Below, piece by piece: positions 29,883 through 39,536 of a DNA stretch of 39,583 bases (positions are counted from its first letter, which is position 1; the number at the start of each line of letters is the position of its first letter). The translations under genes and the position numbers were made by a program. Below the pieces are notes generated by a model. The model saw nothing but the letters and a program-made list of their open reading frames with translations, was not told the DNA's origin and made no database searches. The stretch is from JAAYRQ01 sp035647235 (GTDB lineage: Bacteria > Bacillota > Syntrophomonadia > Syntrophomonadales > Syntrophomonadaceae): contig CAZEPV010000018.1 in NCBI GenBank assembly GCA_964514235.1, forward strand, positions 1-39,583, given 5' to 3'.

Positions 29883-31967
29883 TTATCCCTTTAAAGCTAA
29901 TCCATATCGGGAAGCCTTGCGGACTACAGTAGTCTGACTTAATCCTAAGTCCGCTGCCACCCTTCGACTGCTGCCATGTTCAGATATAGATTTGGCTAAT
30001 ATCTTTTTTTCCAATTGGGCTAAAGTCTCCTTTAAAACCCCACCGTGTTCAACTGTAAAAGTTGTCGAATTAATATCAGCTTTTTCTAGAAGCAGATTAT
30101 CATAAATTTTGACTTCCTTGATTAAATCGTCTTTACTAGTCACAATTGCCCTTTCAATAACATTTTTCAGTTCCCTAATATTTCCGGGCCAATCATAGTC
30201 GATCAATACATCCGAAAGGCTAGGAGAAATCCGTTTATTAAAACCGTATTTTTGGTTGAAAAGGTTAGTAAAATGATTAATTAAATGGGGTATTTCCTCC
30301 TTGCGTTCCCGTAAAGGTGGTACAACAATTGGTACCACATTCAAACGATAAAATAAATCCTTCCTAAAGTCCCTTTTTTCTACCATATCCCATAGATCAC
30401 GATTACTAGCCGTAATTAATCTTACGTCAACCTTAATTGGCTTGGTCCCACCTACCCTTGTTATTTCCCCTTCCTGAATTACCCTAAGTAATTTAACCTG
30501 TAATCCGATGGGCAGTTCGCCTATTTCATCCAAAAATAGGGTACCATTGTGGGCCAACTCGAATATACCCATTTTCCCTTCCTTTTTGGCCCCTGTAAAG
30601 GCTCCAGGATCATAGCCGAATAGTTCGGATTCCAGCAAACTTTCGGGAATTGCCGCACAATTAACCCTTATCATGGGCTTTTTAGCGCGTTTACTACTGC
30701 GATGTAATTCATTGGCGATTATTTCTTTGCCCACCCCAGATTCACCTTGAATTAAGACAATGGAATCAACTTTCCCTAATCTATATACTAAATCAAAAAT
30801 ATTTTTAAGCTTATCCGAATAGACTACATAATCCTCAGGGTTACGGTATTTTTCAAGTTCCCTTTGGAAAAGTAGATTTAATTCATTAGCCTGTTCTACT
30901 TCTTGTTTTAATTTGTTTAGCTCTGTTATGTCCCGTCCATTGGTTAGAACCCTAACTAAGTCGCCCTCCTGATTGAAAATCGGGTTACCCGTAACTAGCA
31001 TAGTTTTACCCGTTTTTATACTTTGAGTAAAGGTAACCGTTTTTTTGCTTTCTATAACCTCTATCGTAGCAGAACGATCATAGTAACCTTCCTTTACTAA
31101 TTGATACATAGTTCTGCCTAGGATATCTTCAACTTTTATCCCTGTAATTCTAGTATAAGCATCATTAACACTTAGGACCTTCCCTTGGGCATCAGTCACA
31201 AAAAAACTGTCAAAGGATGCCTCGATAACCGCATCCATTTCGTCCTTTAATTCCCTAGTATGTTTTAATTCATTGCTAATGCTCTCAATTTCCGACATAT
31301 CCTGGGAAACCGCAATCGCTCCTACTACTTCATTTCCGTTAAATACGGGGGCATAATTACAGAGTAAGTTTTTGTCATTATGAATATATTTTTGCCCTGT
31401 CAAGATCTGCCCTTTTTCCAAAATAGAGATTAAGCGACCATTGGGAAAAAACTCTTTATAGGATTTACCAATCACATCTTCTTTGGAAAAATTAAAAATC
31501 TTTTGGGCAGCAGAATTAAAAGTGCGTATAGTCCCTGTATTATCGATGCTGATTATGGCATTATAAGCCGAATCTATTACGGTCTGCAGTTCATTAGAAA
31601 GATCCTGCAGAATTTTATTATAGACAGATAGTATATCGGTCCTAGTAACGATACCGACCAATCTTCCATTACTTAATACGGGTAACCTACCGTAGGCTAA
31701 ATTAATGATATCCAATACTTTATCATCGACATCTACGGTGAAAATATTTTGGGTCATTATGTCTTCAATAGGTCGAGAAAAATCTGCACCATCAGCAATA
31801 AAACGATACAAATTAGATTTGCCAACTAGGCCGACAATGGTATGATTTTCATCCACTACTGGTGCACCAGCTACTTTTTTTTCCACAAATAATTGGGCTG
31901 CATGTCTTATAGTATCATCTGCCCGTAAAACATAGGGGTTTTCTGTCATTATTTCTTCCACCCGCAA
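29883..31967 (-). CDS. Sigma-54-dependent transcriptional activator: CBS pair, two PAS domains, AAA+, HTH
   Basis: The product is about 694 residues. A pair of CBS domains lies at about residues 4-120 (VEEIMTENPYVLRADDTI, IEDIMTQNIFTVDVDDKV) and may bind adenine nucleotides. PAS domains follow at about 125-230 and 245-350. The AAA+ domain has Walker A GESGVGKE (408-415) and the sigma-54-contacting loop GAFTGA (455-460). The C-terminal Fis-type helix-turn-helix is SRRVAADLGLSQTTVVRKA. The start is TTG 31967 (or GTG 31961) behind GGGAGGGA; the longer frame to 32030 has no ribosome binding site. It is encoded just upstream of a sigma-54 promoter, so it very likely controls the CoA-transferase operon in response to a metabolite or energy signal. 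Confidence 0.92.
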   Translation of the reverse strand: MRVEEIMTENPYVLRADDTIRHAAQLFVEKKVAGAPVVDENHTIVGLVGKSNLYRFIADGADFSRPIEDIMTQNIFTVDVDDKVLDIINLAYGRLPVLSNGRLVGIVTRTDILSVYNKILQDLSNELQTVIDSAYNAIISIDNTGTIRTFNSAAQKIFNFSKEDVIGKSYKEFFPNGRLISILEKGQILTGQKYIHNDKNLLCNYAPVFNGNEVVGAIAVSQDMSEIESISNELKHTRELKDEMDAVIEASFDSFFVTDAQGKVLSVNDAYTRITGIKVEDILGRTMYQLVKEGYYDRSATIEVIESKKTVTFTQSIKTGKTMLVTGNPIFNQEGDLVRVLTNGRDITELNKLKQEVEQANELNLLFQRELEKYRNPEDYVVYSDKLKNIFDLVYRLGKVDSIVLIQGESGVGKEIIANELHRSSKRAKKPMIRVNCAAIPESLLESELFGYDPGAFTGAKKEGKMGIFELAHNGTLFLDEIGELPIGLQVKLLRVIQEGEITRVGGTKPIKVDVRLITASNRDLWDMVEKRDFRKDLFYRLNVVPIVVPPLRERKEEIPHLINHFTNLFNQKYGFNKRISPSLSDVLIDYDWPGNIRELKNVIERAIVTSKDDLIKEVKIYDNLLLEKADINSTTFTVEHGGVLKETLAQLEKKILAKSISEHGSSRRVAADLGLSQTTVVRKASRYGLALKG

Positions 31968-32085
31968 AGTTCTCCCTCCCTTACTGTGAATATAATCAAG
32001 ACTTTTGTCGATGCGAAAAGGGCTCACCAATTACTATATTAGCTTATTATTGTAATTATGGCTAATAAATAATTTCCATAAATGC

Positions 32086-35000
32086 CTATGAAAGGGGGGA
32101 TTCTATGGGGAATCTGCGGCGGTATAAATAATAAGCACAAGGAATTAAAATTAAAGTAAATATTGTCGAATATAGTAGGCCACCAGCGATGCAAATTGCT
32201 AGCGGTTTAAATAAAAGGTTTTTACCTAGTACCAGGGGCATAAGTCCAAAAAATGAAGTCCCAGTGGTAAGCAAAATTGGCCTTAGGCGTTGTCCTCCTG
32301 CTAATTTGACTGCCTCATATAAATCCATGTTATTATTTAGTCTTTGCTCCATAAATTCTACTAAAATAATACCATTTCGCACTACAACTCCAGCCAAACT
32401 TACTACCCCCATCATAGACATAAAGCCCAAAGGGGTCCAGGTAATAAAAAGACTATATAGGGCACCCGAACTGCTTAATAAGACCGTGGCCATAATAATT
32501 AAGGCGAGGGGAATAGATCTAAATTGAATAACCATAACTAATAAAAGCAAGAAAATAACAATGATGAATATTTGGCTAATTTCTACAAAGGCTTCTGTAC
32601 GGGCTACACTTTCTCCCCCATATTCCAGATAGATGTCAGGATGTAGGGCTACTATACGGTCAATATCAGGGATTACTAATCGACCAAATTTATTAGCAGA
32701 GGTAGTTCCATCTAAGTAAGTCCTAATAGTATTGCTACGCTGATGATTGTAATGGGTAATGTGCATCAATTCCAAGTTAGTATTAATATCTACTACATAA
32801 TTTAGGGGAATGGCTTGACCCAAATTATTAAATAGAATTGTTTTTGATAAATCGGGGTTGGATTCTATAATGCTATCCTTATACTTTAGGCGGACATCAT
32901 GTAGTTCCTCGGCAGTAGCAAATTCTCCGAATTTTATCCCCTCTCCGTATAGGCGTAGAGCCTCCCCAATCTGCCCTTGACTAATCTTATGCAAGCGCAT
33001 ATTAGTTTCATTAGCTTGGAAAGTTAGGGTTGGGGAAGGTACCCCGAAATCATCACTTACCCCAATAACCCCAGGCTGGGATAATAGTAAATCTTTAATT
33101 TCATCACTCAAGGCTTGCATTTCCTCTAGTGAATTACCCGTTAGGCGCATGGACATAGGGGCCCCAATAGGTGGTCCCGATTCCACCACTGAAAAAGTAA
33201 AATCAACTAGGGGAAATTCTTTATTAAGTTCTTTGGCTAAATAATCTTTCATATGGCGGGATTTTACTTCCTTAATATCAACGAAAATAAGCATATTTGC
33301 ACTATTTTCACCTACAGCATTAGCATTACTCATTCCGAAAATACGGGGCATAGGGGTAGCATAAAAGGAATTAACTTGGCTAATACCTTTTTGGGCCAGG
33401 ATATAGTCCTCTATTTCACTGACTTTTTCCCGAGTCGCAGCTAAAGCATAGGTCTTGGGCAGCTGAATTTCTACGAAAATTTCGGTTCTTTCCACATCAG
33501 GAAAAAATTCTTTAGGTATAATGGGCACAAGTAGGTAAGCAAACATACTCAAAATCAGGCAAAATGCCACGTATTTCCATGGGTTTTTCAGTACTTTGGG
33601 GATTAATTTATTTTCATAGGATACTTGCAACTGACCTAAACCTTTATCTAGCCAACCATTGTTCCCTAGCTTTTCCTTTACTCTAAACCTTTCCTCTAGC
33701 CAATGGCGATAAATCGGAATAATGAAAAGGGCAGCTAAGGTTGAAGCTAAAATAGTTGCGATTATGACTGTAGGTAAAGGGCGGATAAAATCGCCTGCAC
33801 CACCCGATAAAAACCATAGGGGGGAAAAGGCGAAAATTATTATTAGGGTAGAAATGATTACTGAACTTGCGACATCTTTAGTCCCCTCCAAGACCGAAGT
33901 TAAAACCGTATTTTGCTCCAGGCGATAACGACTTATATTTTCATTGACTACAATGGCATCATCAACCAATATACCTAAAACTATAATAAAGGCGATTAGG
34001 GTGATCTGGTTCATATCTACATTTACTAAGGGGAGGGCTAATAGCCCCGCACATAAAGCTACAGGGATAGTAATAACTACACTCAAGGCCGCATAACGGT
34101 TTAAACCTGCAGAGGAAATGAAGACTACAAAAAATAAAGCAATTAAAAAAGCTAGGCCTAAACTACGAAACATATTACTTATGGCATTAGCCTGGGTATA
34201 AACTTGATGTAATTCAATATTTTCGGGCAGTTCCAAAGCCATTTCCCCGATAAGCTGGCTAACTTCCCGATCCACTTTAACTAGATCGACCCCCGAACTA
34301 GCAAAAAAACTCAAGGCTACGGATGGTTGACCTTGATAACTGACTAATTCCTGCTTAGGTGCTAGAACTTCTCTAATATCAACTATATCACCTAAACGCA
34401 GGTCAGCCTGGCCATTTTTGGCTGGGAGGGATAAATGCAATAATTCCCTAATATCGTTTAATTCTTTTATCCTTAATTGATAGATAGTGTTTTCCAAAAC
34501 CCAATTACCCGGTGGGGATGGTGAAATTTCCTGTTTTATAAGCTGCATAATTTCATTCGGGCGAAGTTTGGCAGCAAGCATCTTACTCTGTTCAATTTCT
34601 ACTAGTAGTTCAGTTCGCGGCATTCCTTGTATCTGCACTTGTCCTATCTCGGCCATCTGATTAAAGGCAGGTTCCCATTTACCCAGCAATTCCTCCAGGG
34701 CAAATAGGTCCTCCTCTGCTAGAGCTACTAATTGATAAATAGAAACCCCTTGCATTTGCAAATCAGTTTCTAAAGAAGATTCCTGCACACCTGAGGGAAA
34801 AGTCATTTTGGCTAAATCTATTTTTTGGTCTACCTTATCCCAGGTCCCACCTACATCCATCTTTGGATCGGCTTTTATAGTAATTTGGGATAAGCCTGGT
34901 TGTGAAATAGAAGTGATATTATCAATCCCAATTATATGGGAAAATTCGCTTTCTAATTTTTCCGTTACATACTTTTCAACTTGGTTGGCTGTAGCCCCTG

Positions 35001-35148
35001 GATATACAGTAGTGACTAATGCTATGGGATGTTCAATAAGTGGTATTTCCCGACGGGGAAGTTGAAATAAAGTGGCAATTCCGCTAAATAAAATTAGAAT
35101 AACTATAAGCACCAAAGCCAACCGATGTTTTAAAACTTTATTCAGCAT
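32086..35148 (-). CDS. RND-family efflux transporter permease (AcrB/HAE1-like)
   Basis: The 1020-residue protein has the RND layout: one N-terminal membrane helix (about 10-28), a large periplasmic-type loop, a helix cluster with GILVDDAIVVNEN (Asp396-Asp397, the proton-relay pair of TM4), a second loop, and a second helix cluster with GVVSLAGVVVRNGIILVEFMEQR and LRPILLTTGTSFFGLMPLVLG. It exports substrates by proton antiport. It is coupled to the adaptor gene 5 bp upstream. Substrate is unknown; hydrophobic acids or drugs are possible. No outer-membrane channel gene is present, as expected if the host has a single membrane. Confidence 0.92.
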   Translation of the reverse strand: MLNKVLKHRLALVLIVILILFSGIATLFQLPRREIPLIEHPIALVTTVYPGATANQVEKYVTEKLESEFSHIIGIDNITSISQPGLSQITIKADPKMDVGGTWDKVDQKIDLAKMTFPSGVQESSLETDLQMQGVSIYQLVALAEEDLFALEELLGKWEPAFNQMAEIGQVQIQGMPRTELLVEIEQSKMLAAKLRPNEIMQLIKQEISPSPPGNWVLENTIYQLRIKELNDIRELLHLSLPAKNGQADLRLGDIVDIREVLAPKQELVSYQGQPSVALSFFASSGVDLVKVDREVSQLIGEMALELPENIELHQVYTQANAISNMFRSLGLAFLIALFFVVFISSAGLNRYAALSVVITIPVALCAGLLALPLVNVDMNQITLIAFIIVLGILVDDAIVVNENISRYRLEQNTVLTSVLEGTKDVASSVIISTLIIIFAFSPLWFLSGGAGDFIRPLPTVIIATILASTLAALFIIPIYRHWLEERFRVKEKLGNNGWLDKGLGQLQVSYENKLIPKVLKNPWKYVAFCLILSMFAYLLVPIIPKEFFPDVERTEIFVEIQLPKTYALAATREKVSEIEDYILAQKGISQVNSFYATPMPRIFGMSNANAVGENSANMLIFVDIKEVKSRHMKDYLAKELNKEFPLVDFTFSVVESGPPIGAPMSMRLTGNSLEEMQALSDEIKDLLLSQPGVIGVSDDFGVPSPTLTFQANETNMRLHKISQGQIGEALRLYGEGIKFGEFATAEELHDVRLKYKDSIIESNPDLSKTILFNNLGQAIPLNYVVDINTNLELMHITHYNHQRSNTIRTYLDGTTSANKFGRLVIPDIDRIVALHPDIYLEYGGESVARTEAFVEISQIFIIVIFLLLLVMVIQFRSIPLALIIMATVLLSSSGALYSLFITWTPLGFMSMMGVVSLAGVVVRNGIILVEFMEQRLNNNMDLYEAVKLAGGQRLRPILLTTGTSFFGLMPLVLGKNLLFKPLAICIAGGLLYSTIFTLILIPCAYYLYRRRFPIESPLS

Positions 35149-35153
35149 TTAAT

Positions 35154-36251
35154 TTATAACCCTTCCTTGATATTTACGATTTCCCCATCTCGTAAACGAT
35201 GCAAACCTTCTGTAACCAAGATAGTGCCATTTTCCAAGCCAGTTACACTTACTTTTTTTCCTACTACCAGGCCTAAATTGATAGGCTCCCGATAAACTTT
35301 CGCATCTTTGACTATATATACATAGGGCTCCTTTCCCTTAGCAATAGCTGCTATGGGAATTAAAAGCTGTTCCCCCATATCCCTAGTATATTTAGCCTGA
35401 GCTACAGTTCCTGGGAGCCAATCTAGTGAGGAATTGTCAATCTTTAATTCTACTGCAAGGTGTTGACTGCCTGGATGAGCTAGCTGGTTAATGTTGATGA
35501 TTTCGGCTACCTTAACATCTCCTTGGTAGCTAACCTTTAGCTGGTCTCCGATTTCTAGGCCTTGAATTTCATCCCGAGGAAGTTCAAGACGCATAATAAG
35601 CTTATCCTTTTTACCAGCCTTAAAAATTGCTTCCCCTTTATTTACAAATTGCCCGATTTGTACGAGTTCTTCTACTATCCACAATTTATCTGTCGCTTTT
35701 ACTATACAATTATTTTTATTATCCTGGCTTTCTTTTTGGTTAATTATAGACAGTTCCCAACGTTCTTGGGCTTGTTCCATTTCACGATTAGATAGTTGCC
35801 AAGCCAAAATGCTTTGGTCTAATTCTTGCTGGGAAATAGCCCCGTTATCAAAAAGTATTTCTTTCTTTTCCTTATTCTGCTTAGCTTCCTCTGCTTGCAT
35901 CTGGTTTTTGGCAAGTTGAATTTGTGCTAATTCAACTTCGTGTTCCCAGCGTTGATTAGTCACTAAAATTGCTTCATTTTCAAGTAAAGCTAGACTCTCC
36001 CCTGGATTTACTTGGCTACCTTCATTACAAAAGAATTGACGGAGATATCCTGATGTCGAGGCGGAAATTACTTGTTCCTCATCTAATTCTAAGACCGCCT
36101 CATAATGCTTCTCTATTATTAAAGGTTCAGTTTTTGTTATTTCCACCGTTACGGTAGGCTTAAGTAATTCATCTTGATCGCTTCCTTGGCTACAGCCTAT
36201 TAAGCTAAACAAAATAAATATTACGAGTAGACCCCACACCCGCTTATACAT
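35154..36251 (-). CDS. RND efflux adaptor (membrane fusion protein), lipoprotein
   Basis: The 365-residue protein has a lipoprotein signal ending SLIGCSQ (Cys20). A biotinyl-lipoyl-like half-motif follows (ISASTSGYLRQFFCNEGSQVNPGESLALLENEAIL), then a helical hairpin of Gln/Glu/Lys-rich coiled coil (about 85-170), then the second lipoyl half (VEELVQIGQFVNKGEAIFKAG). A beta-barrel and a membrane-proximal domain complete it. This is the typical order of HlyD/AcrA-type adaptors. It is the first gene of the pump operon. The start at 36251 (MYKRVWG) fits the signal peptide. Confidence 0.9.
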   Translation of the reverse strand: MYKRVWGLLVIFILFSLIGCSQGSDQDELLKPTVTVEITKTEPLIIEKHYEAVLELDEEQVISASTSGYLRQFFCNEGSQVNPGESLALLENEAILVTNQRWEHEVELAQIQLAKNQMQAEEAKQNKEKKEILFDNGAISQQELDQSILAWQLSNREMEQAQERWELSIINQKESQDNKNNCIVKATDKLWIVEELVQIGQFVNKGEAIFKAGKKDKLIMRLELPRDEIQGLEIGDQLKVSYQGDVKVAEIININQLAHPGSQHLAVELKIDNSSLDWLPGTVAQAKYTRDMGEQLLIPIAAIAKGKEPYVYIVKDAKVYREPINLGLVVGKKVSVTGLENGTILVTEGLHRLRDGEIVNIKEGL

Positions 36252-36383
36252 AACCTTCCCCCTAGATAAATATCCTAATTACCATTACTTAAATATTAAC
36301 ACAAGCAGGGTAAAATATCCTATTTCATTTTTTCCCCATCATTTTAAACTTGGTGCCTATTTTACAAGACTTGTTTAATCTGT

Positions 36384-36413
36384 TTGAGATGAGAAAAAGC
36401 CCCTTAGTTTATA
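36384..36413 (+). promoter_or_regulatory. Possible sigma-A promoter of the acyl-CoA synthetase gene
   Basis: TTGAGA (36384-36389), 18-bp spacer, TTTATA (36408-36413). It lies about 60 bp before the ATG. The match is moderate. Confidence 0.4.
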
Positions 36414-36474
36414 TGAATTACCTGCAAGAATGTGGTAAAATTAATTCAATTAGATTCATCTGGAGGTGTTTATA

Positions 36475-38259
36475 ATGAAGTCATTCCGTAGACTGCTCTC
36501 CAAAGCTGAAGGGGCAAAAATGACACTATCCCTCAATAAACCCCACAATATCTCCCTAGGAGGAGAGCTGGAGAAACAAGCCGGGAAAAGGCCCCAGCAA
36601 CCAGCTATTTTATTCGAAGATCGTGTAATAAGCTACCAAGAATTTAATGAAAAGGCCAATCGCTATGCCAACCTATTCCGCCAAAGGGGCTTTAAGAAAG
36701 GCGATGTAGTTGCCCTATTAATGGAAAACCGACCGGAATATCTGATAATAATCGCAGGATTGGCTAAACTAGGAATTATAATATCCCTTATAAATACTGG
36801 AGTACGTGGTCAGGTATTAGCCCATGTAGCAAACATCTGTAATGCCCAAGCAATTATTATTGGTAATGAACTCTTAGCCGCTTTTGAGGAAATAGCTAGT
36901 GAAGTAAAGCTTGAAGAGCCAGCTTATATTTTTGTTGAAGATGATGATAGACAGATTAATACTAATTTGGATGTAGAAGATTTGACTCCCCTTCTCAAGG
37001 AACAATCCACCGCTAATCCCGATACCACCAAGTCCATTACTACCGATGATACCCTCTTTTATATCTATACTTCGGGAACTACTGGCTTTCCCAAGGCGAC
37101 CGCTAGCAAGCATCAAAATTGGTTCGTTTTAGGCTATGGCTCAGGAGGACTAGGTCTGGAAATGATACCTGGGGATGTCCTATATAATGTTCTACCCCTT
37201 TACCACAATAGTGGGGCTAATATAGCTTTTGCCTGTTTCCTCGTCCACGGCAGTACCTTTGCCCTACGCCGCAAATTCTCCGCCAGAAACTTTTGGGCCG
37301 ATATAAAAAAATATGGAGCTAGCCATTTTATTTACATAGGGGAATTATGCCGTTATTTAAATAATCAACCCCCTAAACCAGACGATAAAGACAATCCTTT
37401 ACAGTACATCCTAGGAAATGGGATGCGGGGTGAATATTGGATGCAATTTAAAGAACGCTTCGGCATTAAGAAGATTGTTGAAGTCTACGGTGCCACAGAA
37501 GGGGTAGCCCGCATAATTAATCTCAAACAAGTTCCAGGCATGATGGGCAACTTAAGCGTAATTTCTATAAGAATCGGGGAAGTTGTCCAATACGATGTAG
37601 AAAATGAGGAAATCCTCAAAGGAGCAGATGGGAAACCCATCTTTTGTAAAACTGGTGAAACTGGCTTACTTATTTGTTATATAAACCCTAGGGCACCTTT
37701 CGCTGGATATGTTAATAATCCCACTGCAACCGAAGCCAAGATTTTACGCAATGTCTTTAAAGAAGGGGATACTTTCTTTGATACTGGCGATCTAGTAAAA
37801 CTCCACGAAAAGGATTTTGTATCATTTGTCGATCGCCTAGGTGATACTTTCCGCTGGAAAGGGGAAAATGTAGCCACAAATGAAGTAGCCGATATCTTAA
37901 ACCAATTCGGCCATATAGAGGATAGCAATGTTTATGGAGTAACAGTTGAGGGAATGGAAGGACGCTGTGGCATGGTTGCCTTAAAACCTTTAGAGGGTGG
38001 AGAAATAGACTGGAATGAATTTGCTAAATATGTAATAAAAAATCTACCTGTTTATGCCCGCCCCTATTTTGTCAGGATTAGGGCAGAGGTCGATGCTACT
38101 AACAGCTTTAAACAGATAAAAATCGCTTTACAAAAAGAAGGTTTTGACCCCACGATAATTAAGGATCCTATGTTTTTCCTTGACCCACGCCAGGAAACCT
38201 ATGTGCCTATGACTGCTGAACTTTATGAGGAAATTATCAATCATAAAATTGCCTTTTAA
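36475..38259 (+). CDS. Long-/very-long-chain acyl-CoA synthetase (FATP/FadD6-like)
   Basis: The product is 594 residues, from ATG 36475, 8 bp after GGAGG. It is an adenylate-forming enzyme that activates a fatty acid with ATP and CoA. The AMP-binding motif YTSGTTGFPKA lies at about 198-208, followed by VLPLYHNSGAN. The acyl-adenylate region is EVYGATEGV, and the C-terminal hinge is FFDTGDLV...DFVSFVDRLGDTFRWKGENVAT. FRWKGENVAT and the NNPTATEAKI block are characteristic of the very-long-chain/FATP subgroup rather than classic FadD. It stands alone on the plus strand, with a terminator after it, but fits functionally with the acyl-CoA genes of the window. Confidence 0.9.
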   Translation: MKSFRRLLSKAEGAKMTLSLNKPHNISLGGELEKQAGKRPQQPAILFEDRVISYQEFNEKANRYANLFRQRGFKKGDVVALLMENRPEYLIIIAGLAKLGIIISLINTGVRGQVLAHVANICNAQAIIIGNELLAAFEEIASEVKLEEPAYIFVEDDDRQINTNLDVEDLTPLLKEQSTANPDTTKSITTDDTLFYIYTSGTTGFPKATASKHQNWFVLGYGSGGLGLEMIPGDVLYNVLPLYHNSGANIAFACFLVHGSTFALRRKFSARNFWADIKKYGASHFIYIGELCRYLNNQPPKPDDKDNPLQYILGNGMRGEYWMQFKERFGIKKIVEVYGATEGVARIINLKQVPGMMGNLSVISIRIGEVVQYDVENEEILKGADGKPIFCKTGETGLLICYINPRAPFAGYVNNPTATEAKILRNVFKEGDTFFDTGDLVKLHEKDFVSFVDRLGDTFRWKGENVATNEVADILNQFGHIEDSNVYGVTVEGMEGRCGMVALKPLEGGEIDWNEFAKYVIKNLPVYARPYFVRIRAEVDATNSFKQIKIALQKEGFDPTIIKDPMFFLDPRQETYVPMTAELYEEIINHKIAF

Positions 38260-38337
38260 TTGAGGGATACAGGGGGAATTCCTATTGGTTAGAACAGTCA
38301 TAAATTGCCAAGACGAATCTCCCTCATAAATCCCTTA

Positions 38338-38376
38338 ATCCCTATCCCATTATTATAGGGATCTTCCCTTTTTATT
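38338..38376 (+). terminator. Terminator of the acyl-CoA synthetase gene
   Basis: ATCCCTAT and ATAGGGAT form an 8-bp stem with a 9-base loop, followed by CTTCCCTTTTTATT. Confidence 0.8.
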
Positions 38377-38471
38377 CAATTAGCTTGCCACAATAAAATT
38401 GAATTTTAAAAGCAATAATTATATAATTTAAAAAAGTTCTTATTTGTAATCCTTTGAAGGGACTGACAAAA

Positions 38472-39536
38472 ATGCAGGATAAAAACAATTATAGCTTTCC
38501 TGATAAAAGTATTAGCGATGTTATGCTGGAAGCATATGTAATGCTGAGAATTCTAAGAAGCCAGGATAAGACTCCTTATGATTATCAATTTATGGAAACA
38601 AATCAGCAATTTGAAGCTCTTACTAACTTATCACGAGTGGAAGTTGTAGGTAGGACAATTAAAGAAGTCTTTAATAAGTTTCCGGAATTATGGCAGAACC
38701 TCCATAATGCTTTACTAAAGGAAAGGAATGTAGTTAGATTTGAATTTATACTGGAAGTTAATAATAGATATTTTCGGGTAAGTGCAACATATCCCTCTGA
38801 TGAGATAATTATCCTTTTATTTATCGAAATAACCACTCAGAAAAAAGCGGAAGAAACTTTAGCAGTTCATGAAATCCTTTTTGATAATGCCCATGATATT
38901 ATTTTATATGTAAATTTAGATGATGAAATTGTAGATTCTAACCAGCGTGCCCTGGAAAAGTACGGATATACCAAGCAAGAAATTCTAGATAAAAAGATAA
39001 CAGATATTCGTCATTCTAGTACATCACTTGATTATGATGAACAAATGTATCATGCAAACTACGATGGAATTATATTTGAATCTCTGCATGTACGAAAAGA
39101 TGGCACTACCTTGCCTGTAGAAGTTAGTGCCAAAAGTACTATTGTCGGCAAAGAGCCCCTACGCATCCATATTATTAGGGATATAACTGAACGTAAAGAA
39201 CAAGAAAAACAGATAGTCTGGTTAGCCAGGCATGATTCCTTAACAGGCGTGCCTAATCGCAATAGCTTTATAATGCAATTAGAACAAGAAATCAGGCGCT
39301 CCTCACGCAACAAGACTAAGTTTGCTGTAATGTTATTTGATATTGATAAATTCAAATATATTAATGATCAATATGGGCATGAAGCTGGGGATAAAGTATT
39401 ATGTCATGTAGCCCGTAAAGTCCAGGGGGTAATCAGAAGCACCGATTATATAAGCAGACTCGGTGGTGACGAATTCGTAGGACTGCTAACCGATATAAAG
39501 AAAAAGGAAGACATGATTTTTTTAGCCGAAAAATAG
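38472..39536 (+). CDS. PAS-PAS-GGDEF protein with truncated GGDEF domain
   Basis: The product is 354 residues, from ATG 38472 after GAAGGG; a TTG start at 38454 is less likely. The first PAS-like domain covers about 15-125 and the second about 130-240 (ILFDNAHDIILYVNLDDEIVDSN, ending IHIIRDITERKEQE). The GGDEF domain begins WLARHDSLTGVPNRNSF, with FDIDKFKYINDQYGHEAGD and the signature GGDEF at 331-335. It ends only some 20 residues after that motif, at a TAG (39534-39536), about 60 residues short of a complete domain. The nucleotide-binding half and the active-site signature are present, but the final strands and helix are missing. It may be a pseudogene, a non-catalytic sensor, or the result of an event just beyond the window. 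Confidence 0.8.
   Translation: MQDKNNYSFPDKSISDVMLEAYVMLRILRSQDKTPYDYQFMETNQQFEALTNLSRVEVVGRTIKEVFNKFPELWQNLHNALLKERNVVRFEFILEVNNRYFRVSATYPSDEIIILLFIEITTQKKAEETLAVHEILFDNAHDIILYVNLDDEIVDSNQRALEKYGYTKQEILDKKITDIRHSSTSLDYDEQMYHANYDGIIFESLHVRKDGTTLPVEVSAKSTIVGKEPLRIHIIRDITERKEQEKQIVWLARHDSLTGVPNRNSFIMQLEQEIRRSSRNKTKFAVMLFDIDKFKYINDQYGHEAGDKVLCHVARKVQGVIRSTDYISRLGGDEFVGLLTDIKKKEDMIFLAEK

Noticed and set aside
36350..36375. TTGGTGCC...TTTACA as a sigma-54 site for the acyl-CoA synthetase gene
   Set aside because: The required GC at -12 is AC here and the -24 core deviates from TTGGCAC, so it fails the test that 29610-29626 passes.
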